In this document: piece by piece, positions 1-9,945 of the stretch
Position numbering within the stretch: position 1 is the first letter of the stretch
Layout of the letters: every line of letters starts with the position of its first letter
Assembly (NCBI GenBank): GCA_030018455.1
Contig: JASEFU010000001.1
Span: forward strand, 125,545 to 189,544
Source: Dehalococcoidia bacterium
Lineage (GTDB): Bacteria > Chloroflexota > Dehalococcoidia > DSTF01 > JALHUB01
Reading direction: 5' to 3'
Length of the DNA: 64,000 nt
The notes under the pieces: generated by a model
Databases searched by the model: none
The model's input: the letters and a program-made list of their open reading frames with translations, nothing else
What the model was told of the DNA's origin: nothing
Program-made: the position numbers and the translations under genes

Positions 1-1254
1 CTGGAGGCGCTCGCCGGCATAGCCGACCGCTTCCTGGCCCACAACCGCCCTATTCAGCGGCACGTCGACGACTCAGTGGCGCGCGTGCAACTGGGCCGCG
101 AGACCCTCCTGCGGCGGGCGCGCGGCTACGCGCCTCTCCCCGTCGCGCTGAAGCAGCAGATGCCGCCCCTGCTCGCGGTCGGCGCCCACCTCAAGAACAC
201 CGTCGCGGTCTCGCGACGAAACGAGGTCATCGTCAGTCAGCACGTCGGCGACCTCGAGACGGCGAAGGCCTACTTCGCTTTCCGGCGAGTGATCGATGAC
301 CTGCTCGCGCTCTACGAAGTCAGGCCGCTTGCCGTCGTCCACGACATGCACCCCGACTACCTGTCGACCCAGTACGCCCGCGAGAGCGGCTACCCGACGG
401 TCGCCGTTCAGCACCACCACGCCCACCTAGCGTCCTGTATCGCGGAGAACGAGATCGAGGGCGAGGTGCTGGGCGTCACCTGGGACGGCGCCGGATACGG
501 CGAAGACCGCACCCTCTGGGGCGGCGAGTTCTTGCTCGGCGACGCGAAGGCCTACCGGCGGGTGGCGCACTTCCGGTCCTTCCGCCTCCCCGGCGGCGAG
601 ATGGCGATCAAGGAGCCGCGCCGCGCGGCGCTCGGCCTCCTGTACGAGCTGCGAGGGTCGGAGGCGCTGGAAAACGGCCTCTACCTGCCCCCCGAGAAGC
701 TCGCCGGCGAAGGCTTTCCGTCGTCGACCGCGCGCCTGCTGCGCCAGATGCTGGAGAAGGGGACCAGCGCCCCCATCACCACAAGCGCCGGCCGCCTCTT
801 CGACGCCGTGGCCGCGGTCCTCGGCGTGCGCTCCGTCTGCTCCTTCGAAGGCCAGGCGGCGATGATGGTCGAGTTCGCCGCCGAAGAAGCGGTCGACGAC
901 GCATATCCCATCGAAGTGAGCGGGAGCGGACCGCTTGTCGTTGACTGGGGCCCGATGTTCGAAGAGATACTGCGGGAGCGAGACCGCGGGACGCCGCGCG
1001 GCGTCGTCTGCGCTCGCTTCCACAATACGCTCGCAGAGGCGATACTGGTAGTAGCCCGACGCGTGGGCGCGAAGGCCGTCGCGCTGACGGGAGGCGTGTT
1101 CCAGAACCGCTACCTGACGGAGCGCGCCTTCCGCCGGCTGGAGCAGGCCGGCTTCAAGCCCTACGTTCACCAGCGCGTGCCCCCCAACGACGGCGGCATC
1201 GCTCTGGGGCAGATTGCGGTCGCGGCAGCGAGGATGAATGGAACATGTGCTTAG
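1..1254 (+). CDS. hypF: HypF C-terminal half, carbamoyltransferase (partial, 5' end outside window)
   Basis: The open frame runs in from base 1, so the true start lies to the left; 417 residues of a protein that is usually about 750 are visible. HypF makes carbamoyl-AMP from carbamoyl phosphate and passes the carbamoyl group to the HypE C-terminal cysteine, feeding CN ligand synthesis for [NiFe]-hydrogenase. The visible part is the Kae1/TobZ-like carbamoyltransferase module: the metal-binding HHHAH run near residue 138, DGAGYGED near 162, GGVFQN near 364 and PPNDGGIALGQ near the end. The acylphosphatase and YrdC domains are outside the window. The last codons overlap hypC by 10 bases, so the genes are translationally coupled. 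Identity is secure. Confidence 0.95.
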   Translation: MEALAGIADRFLAHNRPIQRHVDDSVARVQLGRETLLRRARGYAPLPVALKQQMPPLLAVGAHLKNTVAVSRRNEVIVSQHVGDLETAKAYFAFRRVIDDLLALYEVRPLAVVHDMHPDYLSTQYARESGYPTVAVQHHHAHLASCIAENEIEGEVLGVTWDGAGYGEDRTLWGGEFLLGDAKAYRRVAHFRSFRLPGGEMAIKEPRRAALGLLYELRGSEALENGLYLPPEKLAGEGFPSSTARLLRQMLEKGTSAPITTSAGRLFDAVAAVLGVRSVCSFEGQAAMMVEFAAEEAVDDAYPIEVSGSGPLVVDWGPMFEEILRERDRGTPRGVVCARFHNTLAEAILVVARRVGAKAVALTGGVFQNRYLTERAFRRLEQAGFKPYVHQRVPPNDGGIALGQIAVAAARMNGTCA

Positions 1255-1473
1255 GAATACCCGGCGAAGTCATATCGATTGAAGAGAACGGCGAGCAGAT
1301 GCGGCGGGCGAAGGTGCGCTTCGGCGGCATCACCCGCGACGTCTACCTCGACCTTGTGCCGGAGGCGCAGGTCGGCGACTACGTCATCGTTCACGTCGGC
1401 TTCGCCATAAGCAAGGTCAACGCCGAAGAGGCGGAGCGCGTCTTCGAGCTCCTGAGCCAGTTGGAGGGCGACG

Positions 1474-1490
<17 letters not shown>
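1245..1490 (+). CDS. hypC: HypC/HupF hydrogenase maturation chaperone
   Basis: 81 residues, typical for HypC. It starts MCLGIPG; after Met removal the cysteine becomes the N-terminal residue, which with HypD holds the iron that receives CN and CO before transfer to the hydrogenase large subunit. The rest is a small beta-barrel ([23 protein letters not shown] region). The start lies inside the end of hypF and the stop overlaps the start of hypD by 17 bases, so hypF-C-D-E is a tightly coupled operon. No hypA or hypB is seen here; they and the structural genes presumably lie upstream of the window. Confidence 0.95.
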
Positions 1491-2570
<1,080 letters not shown>

Positions 2571-2574
<4 letters not shown>

Positions 2575-3614
2575 CGATCTTCCCTGAGTGCCCGATACCG
2601 CTCACCGAGTACCCGCGGGTCCTGCTCGCCCACGGCGGCGGCGGACGCCTCACGCAGAGCCTCATCGAGAAGATGCTCGAGCCTTCATTCGACAACCCGT
2701 ACCTCGCGCCCCTGCACGACGGCGCCCTGATTTCGCTCGACGGGACGCGCCTCGCACTCAGCACCGATTCCTACGTCGTGCACCCGCCCTTCTTCCCCGG
2801 CGGCGACATCGGCCGTCTGGCCGTCTTCGGCACCGCCAACGACCTGGCGATGTGCGGCGCCAGGCCCCTCTTCCTGAGCTGCGGCCTGATACTGGAAGAA
2901 GGACTCCCCATGGACGACCTCTGGCGCATCGTGCTCTCGATGAAGGAGGCGGCGGACGAGGCGGGCGTCCAGATAGTCACCGGCGACAGCAAGGTCGTCG
3001 AGCGGGGCAAGGGCGACGGCGTCTTCATCAACACATCGGGGGTGGGCGCCGTCCTGCCGGGCGCGGACATTGCGCCCGAACGCGTGCGCCCCGGCGACGA
3101 GATCGTGCTCAGCGGTCCGCTCGGGCTGCACGGCATCGCCATCATGGCAATGCGCGAGGGGCTTTCGCTGGAGGCCGAGGTGAGGAGCGATTCCGCACCC
3201 GTCTTCCCCCTGGTCGAAGCCCTCGCGCAGGCAGGAATCGAAATCCACATGCTGCGCGACCCGACCCGGGGCGGCCTCTCCTCGGCGCTGAACGAGATAG
3301 CGAAGAAGAGCGGCGCCGGCATCGTCATCGACGAGGAGCGGCTCCCCGTCAGCCCAGAGGTGCAGGGCGTCTGCGAGATGCTGGGCCTCGACCCCCTCTA
3401 CGTCGCCAACGAGGGGAACTTCGTGGCGCTGGTCGCGGAGGGACAGGGCAAGAAGGCGGCGGAACTGCTACGGCGCTTCCCTCTGGGCAGCGAAGCCGTC
3501 CTCATCGGGCGCGTGGTCGATACCCACCCCGGGACAGTTGTCATGCGAACGCGCATCCGCGGCGAGCGCATAGTGGACGTGATGAGCGGCGAACAGCTCC
3601 CACGAATATGCTAG
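2571..3614 (+). CDS. hypE: HypE, thiocarbamate dehydratase of hydrogenase maturation
   Basis: 347 residues. HypE receives the carbamoyl group from HypF on its terminal cysteine and dehydrates it with ATP to thiocyanate, the CN donor. The PurM/AIR-synthase fold is recognisable from [12 protein letters not shown] near the start, STDSYVV, and the DPTRGG motif in the second half. The protein ends in PRIC, the required C-terminal Cys. The ATG at 2571 overlaps the hypD stop (ATGA); longer upstream frames merely overlap hypD. It overlaps the following membrane protein gene by 7 bases. Confidence 0.95.
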
Positions 3615-4213
3615 ACAGGCTGAAGGCCCTCGGCACAAACGGGCGGTGGCTCTGGATGTGGACGCCGGTGCTCGCCGTCTCCGCCATCGCTGTCGCGCTC
3701 CTGGCGATGGACCTTACGTTCGGCGGCGCCGACGAGACGGAGCCGATGAACCTCGCCCCGCCCACGTCTGAGGCCGGCGTCACGCCCAGGCCACGGACAA
3801 TCGTGCCCCGCCCGCCGACGGCGACGCCCGTGCCGACGGCGACGGTCGAGGCCGGGCCGGCGGCCCACATCCGCGATTCCACCCGCCTCGGTCATTTGGA
3901 AACGTTGAAGGACGGCCTCGAGGAGTACCGCGAGGAGGAGGGACGGTATCCGACCACCGACGGCAACGTTCAGACCGCCTGCGTTTACGATATCGACGCG
4001 CTCTGCGAGTTGAAGAAGTTCGTCGACCCCTTCCCCAACGATCCCCTCGGCGACCCCGGCAAGAACGGCTACTGGTACGTCTCGGACGGCAAGACCTACC
4101 TGCTAATAGCGGCGATGGAGGCGCCGGAGAACGCCTCGCCGCCTGAGAATTGCCCTGAAAAGGTGAGGGAGTTCACCGGCAAGAGCCAGCTTCTCTGCCT
4201 CGCGGGCCCGTAG
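3608..4213 (+). CDS. Single-pass membrane protein with GspG/pseudopilin-like C-terminal domain
   Basis: 201 residues. A transmembrane segment near residues 16-36 ([17 protein letters not shown]) is followed by a Pro/Thr-rich linker of about 50 residues ([20 protein letters not shown]) and a C-terminal domain. That domain resembles the soluble part of type II pseudopilin Gsp[19 protein letters not shown], then [27 protein letters not shown]. It lacks the N-terminal prepilin motif (G followed by FTLIE), so it is not a classical pilin; more likely the domain is displayed on a stalk outside the cell. The ATG at 3608 overlaps the end of hypE, so it is probably cotranscribed with the hyp genes. A link to hydrogenase is not evident from sequence. 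Confidence 0.7.
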   Translation: MLDRLKALGTNGRWLWMWTPVLAVSAIAVALLAMDLTFGGADETEPMNLAPPTSEAGVTPRPRTIVPRPPTATPVPTATVEAGPAAHIRDSTRLGHLETLKDGLEEYREEEGRYPTTDGNVQTACVYDIDALCELKKFVDPFPNDPLGDPGKNGYWYVSDGKTYLLIAAMEAPENASPPENCPEKVREFTGKSQLLCLAGP

Positions 4214-4220
4214 CTCCAGC

Positions 4221-5450
4221 CTAAAGCGAGAGGATGTGGACGCAGGTGGCAGCGGCCTCGTTTCGCACCATGCCGCCGCCGTTCTCCGTCAGCCCCACCT
4301 TCGCCCCCTCGACCTGGCGCTCGCCCGCTTCGCCGCGCAGTTGCACGAAGATCTCGTAGATCTGCGCCACGCCCGTCGCTCCTATGGGGTGCCCCTTGGA
4401 GATGAGGCCGCCACTAACGTTCACGGGAAGCTTTCCGCCGAGCCGCGTGCAGTCGCTATCGATCAGACGGCCGCCCTCGCCGGGGGCGCAGAAGCCCAGC
4501 TCCTCGTACAGCACAAGCTCCGCGGGGGCCGTCGCGTCGTGGACCTCCGCCACGTGGATGTCTTCCGGCCCCAGCCCGCTCGCCTCGTACGCCGCCCGCG
4601 CAACGCGCTCCGAGATGCCCGGATCGTCCGGCCCGTGGTCCATGCCTGAGCCCAGCGCGCTCGCCCGCACGAACACCGGCTTCGTTGTGTACTTCCTGGC
4701 GACGTCGGCTGAGCAAAGTATCGCTGCCGCCGCCCCGTCCCCGATGGGCGAGCACATCAGCCGCGTCAGGGGCTCAGCCACCGGCGGCGACTCCAGTATC
4801 TCCTCCAGCGTGTACACCTCGCGGTACTGGGCGTGAGGATTGAGGCTGCCGTGGTAGTGGTTCTTCACCGCCACCTTCGCGAATTGCTCTTTTGTCGTGC
4901 CGTAGCGCTGCATGTGGGCCCGCGCCACCGCGGCGTACAGGTCCATGAACACGCTGCGCGACTGTCCCGCGCCGCCTGAGCCGCCTTCCGACGGCTTCTT
5001 CTCCCCCTGCGACGCCTGCAACTGCGCCATCACCCTCTGCAGCAACTCCACATCCACAGCGGCGCCGAGGGCGGCGAACGAACGGCGCTTGTCCTCGTGG
5101 TACAGCTTCTCCATGCCCAGAGCCAGAGCGATGTCGTAGACACCGGAGGCGACATAGAGCCACGCAAGATGGAACGCCGTCGACGAGCTGGCGCACGCAT
5201 TCTCCGTGTTCACCATCGGTATGCCCCCTATCCCCATCTCCCGCAGCACGACCTGCGCCCGCACCATCTCCTGCCCGGTGATGAGACCGGCGGCAGCGTT
5301 CCCGACCGCTGCTACCTGCAACGCCGACTTCTCCATTCCCGCCGATTGGAGGGCGTCCTCGACCGCTTCCCGCGCCAGCTCCTTCAGCCCGCGGTCAAGG
5401 AACTTGCCGAACTTCGTCATCCCGGCGCCGACGACCGCCACCTGCCTCAT
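4221..5450 (-). CDS. Thiolase of the SCP-x / lipid-transfer type (acetyl-CoA acetyltransferase family)
   Basis: 409 residues. The fold and catalytic residues of an active thiolase are present: the nucleophile in NACASSSTA, the HDATAPAEL element, and GHPIGATG plus ENGGG near the C-terminus. SCP-x type thiolases cleave or form beta-ketoacyl-CoA, often with branched or sterol-like chains. It sits next to a CoA-transferase gene on the same strand (about 40 bases apart), suggesting a catabolic acyl-CoA pathway. Substrate cannot be told from sequence. The 3' end is convergent with the hyp operon, only 7 bases away. Confidence 0.85.
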   Translation of the reverse strand: MRQVAVVGAGMTKFGKFLDRGLKELAREAVEDALQSAGMEKSALQVAAVGNAAAGLITGQEMVRAQVVLREMGIGGIPMVNTENACASSSTAFHLAWLYVASGVYDIALALGMEKLYHEDKRRSFAALGAAVDVELLQRVMAQLQASQGEKKPSEGGSGGAGQSRSVFMDLYAAVARAHMQRYGTTKEQFAKVAVKNHYHGSLNPHAQYREVYTLEEILESPPVAEPLTRLMCSPIGDGAAAAILCSADVARKYTTKPVFVRASALGSGMDHGPDDPGISERVARAAYEASGLGPEDIHVAEVHDATAPAELVLYEELGFCAPGEGGRLIDSDCTRLGGKLPVNVSGGLISKGHPIGATGVAQIYEIFVQLRGEAGERQVEGAKVGLTENGGGMVRNEAAATCVHILSL

Positions 5451-5493
5451 ATCGCGCTCCTTTGTCTTTGTTATGCACTCTCGGACACGTTCT

Positions 5494-6699
5494 CTACTTC
5501 TGCCGCCCGTTCCCCAGCACGATCACGTCTTCGTCCGCGAGCCCGCGAATCTCCTCGTCGCTGAAGCCATTCTCAAGCAGCACCTCATACGTGTGTTCGC
5601 CGAAACGCGGCGCAAGCCCCCGGATGCGCGCCGGCGTCCTGCTCATGCGCACCGGCGCCGACACCATCCGCATCGACCCGCGCTCATCGTCGACCACCTC
5701 TTCCAGGTACTCGTTGGCCGCTACCTGCGGGTCGTTCACGACGTCCTCATAGCCCTGGACAGGGGCCGCGATCAGGCCGCGCTCCCCGAACCGTCGCAGC
5801 CACTCGGCTGCCGGCGCCTGCGCGAAGACCTCGTCGAGCAGCGCAGTCAGCCGCTCGTTGTGGCTGCCGCGCGCGTGCGGCGTCGCGAAATCGGGGTCGT
5901 CCTCCAGCTCTGGGCACCCAACCGCGCGGCAGAACTCGCCCCACCAGCGCTGCTCCAGCATCGCCAGCGAGATGTACCTCCCGTCGCCGCAGCGGTACGT
6001 GTTCCACAGCGGTCCGAAGCCGCCGCGCGGCTGTCTCTGGGGCGCCCGTCCGCTCTGCAGGAAAGCGGCGATATTGAACGATTGCAGCGCGAGCTGGCTC
6101 CCCAGCAGCGACGTCTCGACCTCCTGTCCCTCGCCGGTGCGCTCCCGATTGAACAGCGCGAGCACAATCCCATAGGCCGCGACGAACGCGCCCGCTTGGT
6201 CCGCTATGGGAATGGGCACGGGCATCGGCGGGCCGGAGGGGTCGCCGATGGTCGACATCAGGCCCCCGCGCGCCTGCGCCAGCAGATCGAACGAGCCGAG
6301 GTGGGCGTCCGGGCCACGCCGTCCGTACGCGCAGGCGTGGGCGTAGATGATGCGCGGGTTGACGGCCCGGACCGCCTCGTAGTCCAGTCCCAGCCGCTCG
6401 ACAGCGCCCACGCGCAGGTTGTTGAGGAAGACGTCGGCGTTGGCGGCCAGGCGCAGAAAGGCCGCCTTGCCTTTTGGGTGCCGCAGGTCGAGGGCGATCG
6501 CGCGCTTCCCCCGGTTGTGCGTCTCGAAGTAGGGGTTCATCACGCGGCTGCCCAGAAAGCCGCGCCCGGGGTCGGGCTGCTTCGGGCTCTCGATCTTGAC
6601 GACGTCGGCGCCCATATCAGCCAGCATCGTCGAAGCGTAAGTGCCCTGCTGCCAGACCGTCAGATCGAGCACCCGGATGCCGTCCAGCGCCGACGCCAT
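5494..6699 (-). CDS. Family III CoA-transferase (CaiB/BaiF)
   Basis: 401 residues from the ATG at 6699 (MASALDGIRVLDLT), which matches where the family normally begins; an upstream extension to 6798 encodes Arg-rich, non-homologous sequence. LADMGADVVKIESP is the CoA/nucleotide-side motif. The aspartate of IADQAGAF sits where family III enzymes form the acyl-aspartyl anhydride. These enzymes move CoA between carboxylic acids. It is followed by the thiolase gene on the same strand. Substrate unknown. Confidence 0.88.
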   Translation of the reverse strand: MASALDGIRVLDLTVWQQGTYASTMLADMGADVVKIESPKQPDPGRGFLGSRVMNPYFETHNRGKRAIALDLRHPKGKAAFLRLAANADVFLNNLRVGAVERLGLDYEAVRAVNPRIIYAHACAYGRRGPDAHLGSFDLLAQARGGLMSTIGDPSGPPMPVPIPIADQAGAFVAAYGIVLALFNRERTGEGQEVETSLLGSQLALQSFNIAAFLQSGRAPQRQPRGGFGPLWNTYRCGDGRYISLAMLEQRWWGEFCRAVGCPELEDDPDFATPHARGSHNERLTALLDEVFAQAPAAEWLRRFGERGLIAAPVQGYEDVVNDPQVAANEYLEEVVDDERGSMRMVSAPVRMSRTPARIRGLAPRFGEHTYEVLLENGFSDEEIRGLADEDVIVLGNGRQK

Positions 6700-6785
6700 G
6701 CGCCTCTCCTCCTCTCTTTCGCGGCCCCTGAATCGAACGGAGCGCTTTCGCGCTCTGCTGTGGTCTCCATTATCTGGAGATGCAC

Positions 6786-6791
6786 TATACT
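6786..6791 (+). promoter_or_regulatory. Probable -10 box (TATACT) for the enoyl-CoA hydratase gene
   Basis: TATACT lies 13 bases before a strong ribosome site (AAAGGAGG at 6804-6811) in the region between two divergent genes. The -35 region is weak, so this is a tentative call. Confidence 0.4.
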
Positions 6792-6815
6792 GGGTCAAAC
6801 CGAAAGGAGGCCGTG

Positions 6816-7619
6816 ATGGAATACGAGTTTCTGCGCGTCGCGAAGGCGAACCGGGTGGCGATGTGCCGGATATACAATCCGCCGCTCAACATGCTCAACT
6901 CTAAGATGATGACCGAGCTGAGCAGCTTCATCGAGGAAGCGGAGAAGGACAACGACGTGCGGGTCGTGGTCTTCACCGGCGGCGTCCCCAACATCTTCAT
7001 CACCCACTACGACGTCTCCGAGCTGGTGGCGCTCAGCGGCGCGATCCCGGAGCCGCCGCCCGAAATGCCGCGGGCAGCCGATATGCCCCACTATCAGCTC
7101 CACCTCCGGATGCGCAACACGCCGAAGCCTATCATCGCCGCAATCAACGGCGCCTGCCAGGGCGGCGGCTGCGAGTTCACCCTTGCCTGCGATATCCGCA
7201 TCATGGCCAAGGGCGACTTCGGCATCGGCCTGCCGGAGGTGGGCGTCGGCATACTGCCGGGAGGCAGCGGCACCCAACTGATGACGCGGCTCCTCGGCCC
7301 GGGCAAGGCGCTAGAGATGATGCTGTTCGGCAAGGTCATCGACGCCGAGGAAGCGGAGCGCATCGGGCTCGTCCACAAAGCGGTGCCCGCGATTGAGCTG
7401 TTGCCGACGACGCTGACGCTGGCCTACCGTCTGGCGGCGGGCGCGCCGATAGCGCAGGGGCTGATCAAGCGGTGCGTCTACCAGGGCGGGCCGCTGCCGC
7501 TGGAAGAAGGACTGCAGGTGGAGATGGAGGCGTTCGCGGAGACGCTGCGTACGGAGGACGCGCGGGAGGCGATGAAGGCCTACCTCAATTGGCAGCTCTA
7601 CGAGTTCAAGGGCCGCTAG
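6816..7619 (+). CDS. Enoyl-CoA hydratase/isomerase family (crotonase)
   Basis: 267 residues. The ATG at 6816 is chosen because AAAGGAGG ends 5 bases before it. Crotonase features: the oxyanion-hole loops around FTGGVPNIFITHYDV and NGACQGGGCEFTLACDIRI, and the LPEVGVGILPGGSGTQ segment, where the second catalytic glutamate lies. It hydrates or isomerises enoyl-CoA thioesters. It is divergent from the CoA-transferase and thiolase and lies upstream of the acyl-CoA synthetase pair, in keeping with a beta-oxidation-like role. Exact substrate not assignable. Confidence 0.88.
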   Translation: MEYEFLRVAKANRVAMCRIYNPPLNMLNSKMMTELSSFIEEAEKDNDVRVVVFTGGVPNIFITHYDVSELVALSGAIPEPPPEMPRAADMPHYQLHLRMRNTPKPIIAAINGACQGGGCEFTLACDIRIMAKGDFGIGLPEVGVGILPGGSGTQLMTRLLGPGKALEMMLFGKVIDAEEAERIGLVHKAVPAIELLPTTLTLAYRLAAGAPIAQGLIKRCVYQGGPLPLEEGLQVEMEAFAETLRTEDAREAMKAYLNWQLYEFKGR

Positions 7620-7637
7620 CAGCCGGCGCCGCTTTCG

Positions 7638-7666
7638 TTGACTGCAAATCCGACTCCTCTTAATAT
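7638..7666 (+). promoter_or_regulatory. Sigma-70-type promoter for the acyl-CoA synthetase pair
   Basis: TTGACT (7638-7643), 17-base spacer, TAATAT (7661-7666), 41 bases before the ATG at 7707. Spacing and both boxes fit a housekeeping promoter. Confidence 0.65.
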
Positions 7667-7706
7667 TTGACCGCGTCATCCTTTCTAGAACGGAAGCAGG
7701 CTTTCC

Positions 7707-8399
7707 ATGACCACTGCCACCATTATCGATAAGGCCAAGTCCGAAGGACGCACGCTCCTTACTGAAGTAGAGTCGAAGGCGATCCTGGAAGAGGCGGGAA
7801 TCCCCACCGCAAAGGCTCGGCTCGCCACCAGCGCCCAAGAGGCCGCGAAGGCCGCTAAAGAGATCGGCTTTCCTGTCGTGCTGAAGATCGTGTCGCCCGA
7901 CATCACCCACAAGAGCGACGTCGGCGGCGTGAAGCTCGACTTGAAGACGCCCGATGAGGTCGCCGCCGCCTACGACGAGATCGTCGCCGCCGCGAAGAAG
8001 GCGCAACCCAACGCCCGCATCGACGGCGTCGCCGTACAGAAAATGGCGCCTCCCGGCATCGAAGTCATCATGGGCATGAGCCAGGACCCTCAGTTCGGCC
8101 CCGTGCTCATGTTCGGACTCGGCGGCGTACTCGTCGAGGTGCTGAAGGACGTGTCGTTCCGCCTCGTCCCTCTCGAGCCGCGCGACGCCCGCCAGATGAT
8201 CCGCGAGATAAAGGGGTACCCCCTGCTCGAAGGGTACCGCGGCCAGGAACCTGCAGACGTGGAGGCGCTCGAAAAGCTGCTGCTACGCCTTTCCGAATTT
8301 GTCGAAAAGCATCCCGAGATCAGCGAACTCGACCTCAACCCGATATTCGCTTACAAGGACGGGGCGCTGGCCGTGGACGCCCGCATCATCCTTTCCTGA
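7707..8399 (+). CDS. ADP-forming acyl-CoA synthetase, beta (ATP-grasp) subunit
   Basis: 230 residues, the size of the separate beta subunit of archaeal-type acetate-CoA ligase (ADP-forming). It contains the ATP-grasp elements FPVVLKIVSPDITHKSDVGGV and GMSQDPQFGPVLMFGLGG, ending with LSELDLNP-like sequence. It binds ATP and completes phosphoryl transfer via a His on the alpha subunit. The partner gene follows 66 bases downstream. This enzyme class conserves energy as ATP from acyl-CoA, or activates acids, and is common in anaerobes and in archaea. Confidence 0.87.
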   Translation: MTTATIIDKAKSEGRTLLTEVESKAILEEAGIPTAKARLATSAQEAAKAAKEIGFPVVLKIVSPDITHKSDVGGVKLDLKTPDEVAAAYDEIVAAAKKAQPNARIDGVAVQKMAPPGIEVIMGMSQDPQFGPVLMFGLGGVLVEVLKDVSFRLVPLEPRDARQMIREIKGYPLLEGYRGQEPADVEALEKLLLRLSEFVEKHPEISELDLNPIFAYKDGALAVDARIILS

Positions 8400-8465
8400 G
8401 CTTTCCCGCGGGCCCTCTGCTCGCCGAACGGGGGCTCCATTCGAGCGCCGCACTGAGGGAGCCGT

Positions 8466-9902
8466 TTGGACGATATCGTCAGCCGCCTCGACCGTGTTCT
8501 CAACCCCCGGACCGTAGCCGTCATCGGCGATAAGCGCGCCATGGGCTACATGTGGCTCCGCAGCCTCAGCGCCTTCAAGGGAAAGCTGTACTCGGTGCAG
8601 ATCGACCCCAATGAGCTGCCGGGAATACAGGAGCTAGGCGTCCCCAACTACGCCAGCCTCCTCGACGTGCCCGACGAGATCGACTACGCGGTCTGCGCCG
8701 TGCCGCGGACGGTCGCGCCCCGCATCGTGCGAGACTGCGCCGCCAAAGGTGTGGGAGGCGTCTCGCTGTTCACGTCGGGCTTCGCCGAGACCGGCGAGGA
8801 GGAGGGAATCCGTCTTCAAAACGAGATCGCGGGGGTGGCGCAAGAGTCCGGACTCGTCCTGATAGGCCCGAACTGCATGGGCGTCTACAACCGCCGGCTC
8901 GGCGTCCGCCAGGCGATGGACCAGCCCGCAGGCGACGAGGGTCGCGTCGGCTTCATCTCCCACAGCGGGACGCACGCCATCAACTTCAGCCTCCTCGCCT
9001 CCGTTCACGGCATCAAGATCAGCAAGTCCATAAGCGCCGGCAACTCCGTCGTCGTGAACCCCGCCGACTACCTGGAGTACCTGGCCCAGGACGCCGAAAC
9101 GCAAATCATCGCCATGTACCTGGAGGGAATACAGGAGCCGCGGCGCTTCTTCAGACTGCTCAAAGAGACCACAAGGAAGAAACCGGTCGTCGTCTGGAAG
9201 GGCGGGACGTCGGAGTCGGGCGAGAGGGCGATGTTCTCCCACACCGCCGCCCTCGCGACGCCGCTCTCGGTCTGGCAGGCGCTGGTCAAGCAGTGCGGCG
9301 TCATCCCCACCGACAGCCTGGACGAGACCGTCGACGTCGTGAAGGCGCTGCTGTTCACAAAGCCGTGCGCGGGCAGGCGCATGGGCCTCATCGCCCTCAC
9401 CGGCGGCCAGTCGGTAGTGATAAGCGACACCTTTGCCCGCGAGGGGCTCGACGTCCCCCTGTTAACGCAGCGCTCCTACGATGAGTTGAGCAGCTTTTTC
9501 AACATCATCGGCGGAAGTTACCGCAACCCGCTCGACGCCGGAGGCACGCTCGGCTTCGGCGCCCGGCCCGACAATCTGGAGCGCATGCTGCGCATCCTCG
9601 ACGAGGACGAAAACATCGATGCCGTCGTCCTCGAAATAGCGTCGCGGCTGTTGGTCCGCCGTGCGTTCGGCCCTCTGATGCCGCCCGCCGATTGGCTGCC
9701 CGACATGCTCGTCGCCCAGAAGGAGAGGTCGCCAAAGGCGTTCATAGCCATCCTGCATCCCGGGCACCTCGAAGCGCAGGTGATCGAGGAACGCGCGAAG
9801 CTCCTGGAGCGCGGCGTTCCTGTATTCGGCAGCTTTCAGCAGGGGGCGCGCGCGCTCTGCAAGATGATCGATTACTATCGTTTTTGTCGCGGGCTCGATT
9901 GA
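8466..9902 (+). CDS. ADP-forming acyl-CoA synthetase, alpha (CoA-binding, phosphohistidine) subunit
   Basis: 478 residues from a TTG at 8466 with GAGGGAG just upstream. The N-terminal CoA-binding Rossmann domain (residues about 7-130, NPRTVAVIGDKR) is followed by two succinyl-CoA-ligase-like domains with IGPNCMGVYN and SHSGTHAINF. His259 in MFSHTAAL aligns with the phosphorylated histidine of acetate-CoA ligase alpha. With the preceding beta subunit it forms acyl-CoA + ADP + Pi = acid + CoA + ATP. The two subunits are separate genes in beta-alpha order, whereas many bacteria have a single fused chain. Substrate is unknown; the surrounding genes suggest a branched or aromatic acid. Confidence 0.87.
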   Translation: MDDIVSRLDRVLNPRTVAVIGDKRAMGYMWLRSLSAFKGKLYSVQIDPNELPGIQELGVPNYASLLDVPDEIDYAVCAVPRTVAPRIVRDCAAKGVGGVSLFTSGFAETGEEEGIRLQNEIAGVAQESGLVLIGPNCMGVYNRRLGVRQAMDQPAGDEGRVGFISHSGTHAINFSLLASVHGIKISKSISAGNSVVVNPADYLEYLAQDAETQIIAMYLEGIQEPRRFFRLLKETTRKKPVVVWKGGTSESGERAMFSHTAALATPLSVWQALVKQCGVIPTDSLDETVDVVKALLFTKPCAGRRMGLIALTGGQSVVISDTFAREGLDVPLLTQRSYDELSSFFNIIGGSYRNPLDAGGTLGFGARPDNLERMLRILDEDENIDAVVLEIASRLLVRRAFGPLMPPADWLPDMLVAQKERSPKAFIAILHPGHLEAQVIEERAKLLERGVPVFGSFQQGARALCKMIDYYRFCRGLD

Positions 9903-9945
9903 GACGGTAGCGAATACAGAGATTGGACTGGAGGGGGTTCAACCG

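Noticed and set aside
5206-6816. Long plus-strand open frame opposite the CoA-transferase and thiolase
   Set aside because: No recognisable domain; the opposite strand encodes a full family III CoA-transferase with conserved motifs.
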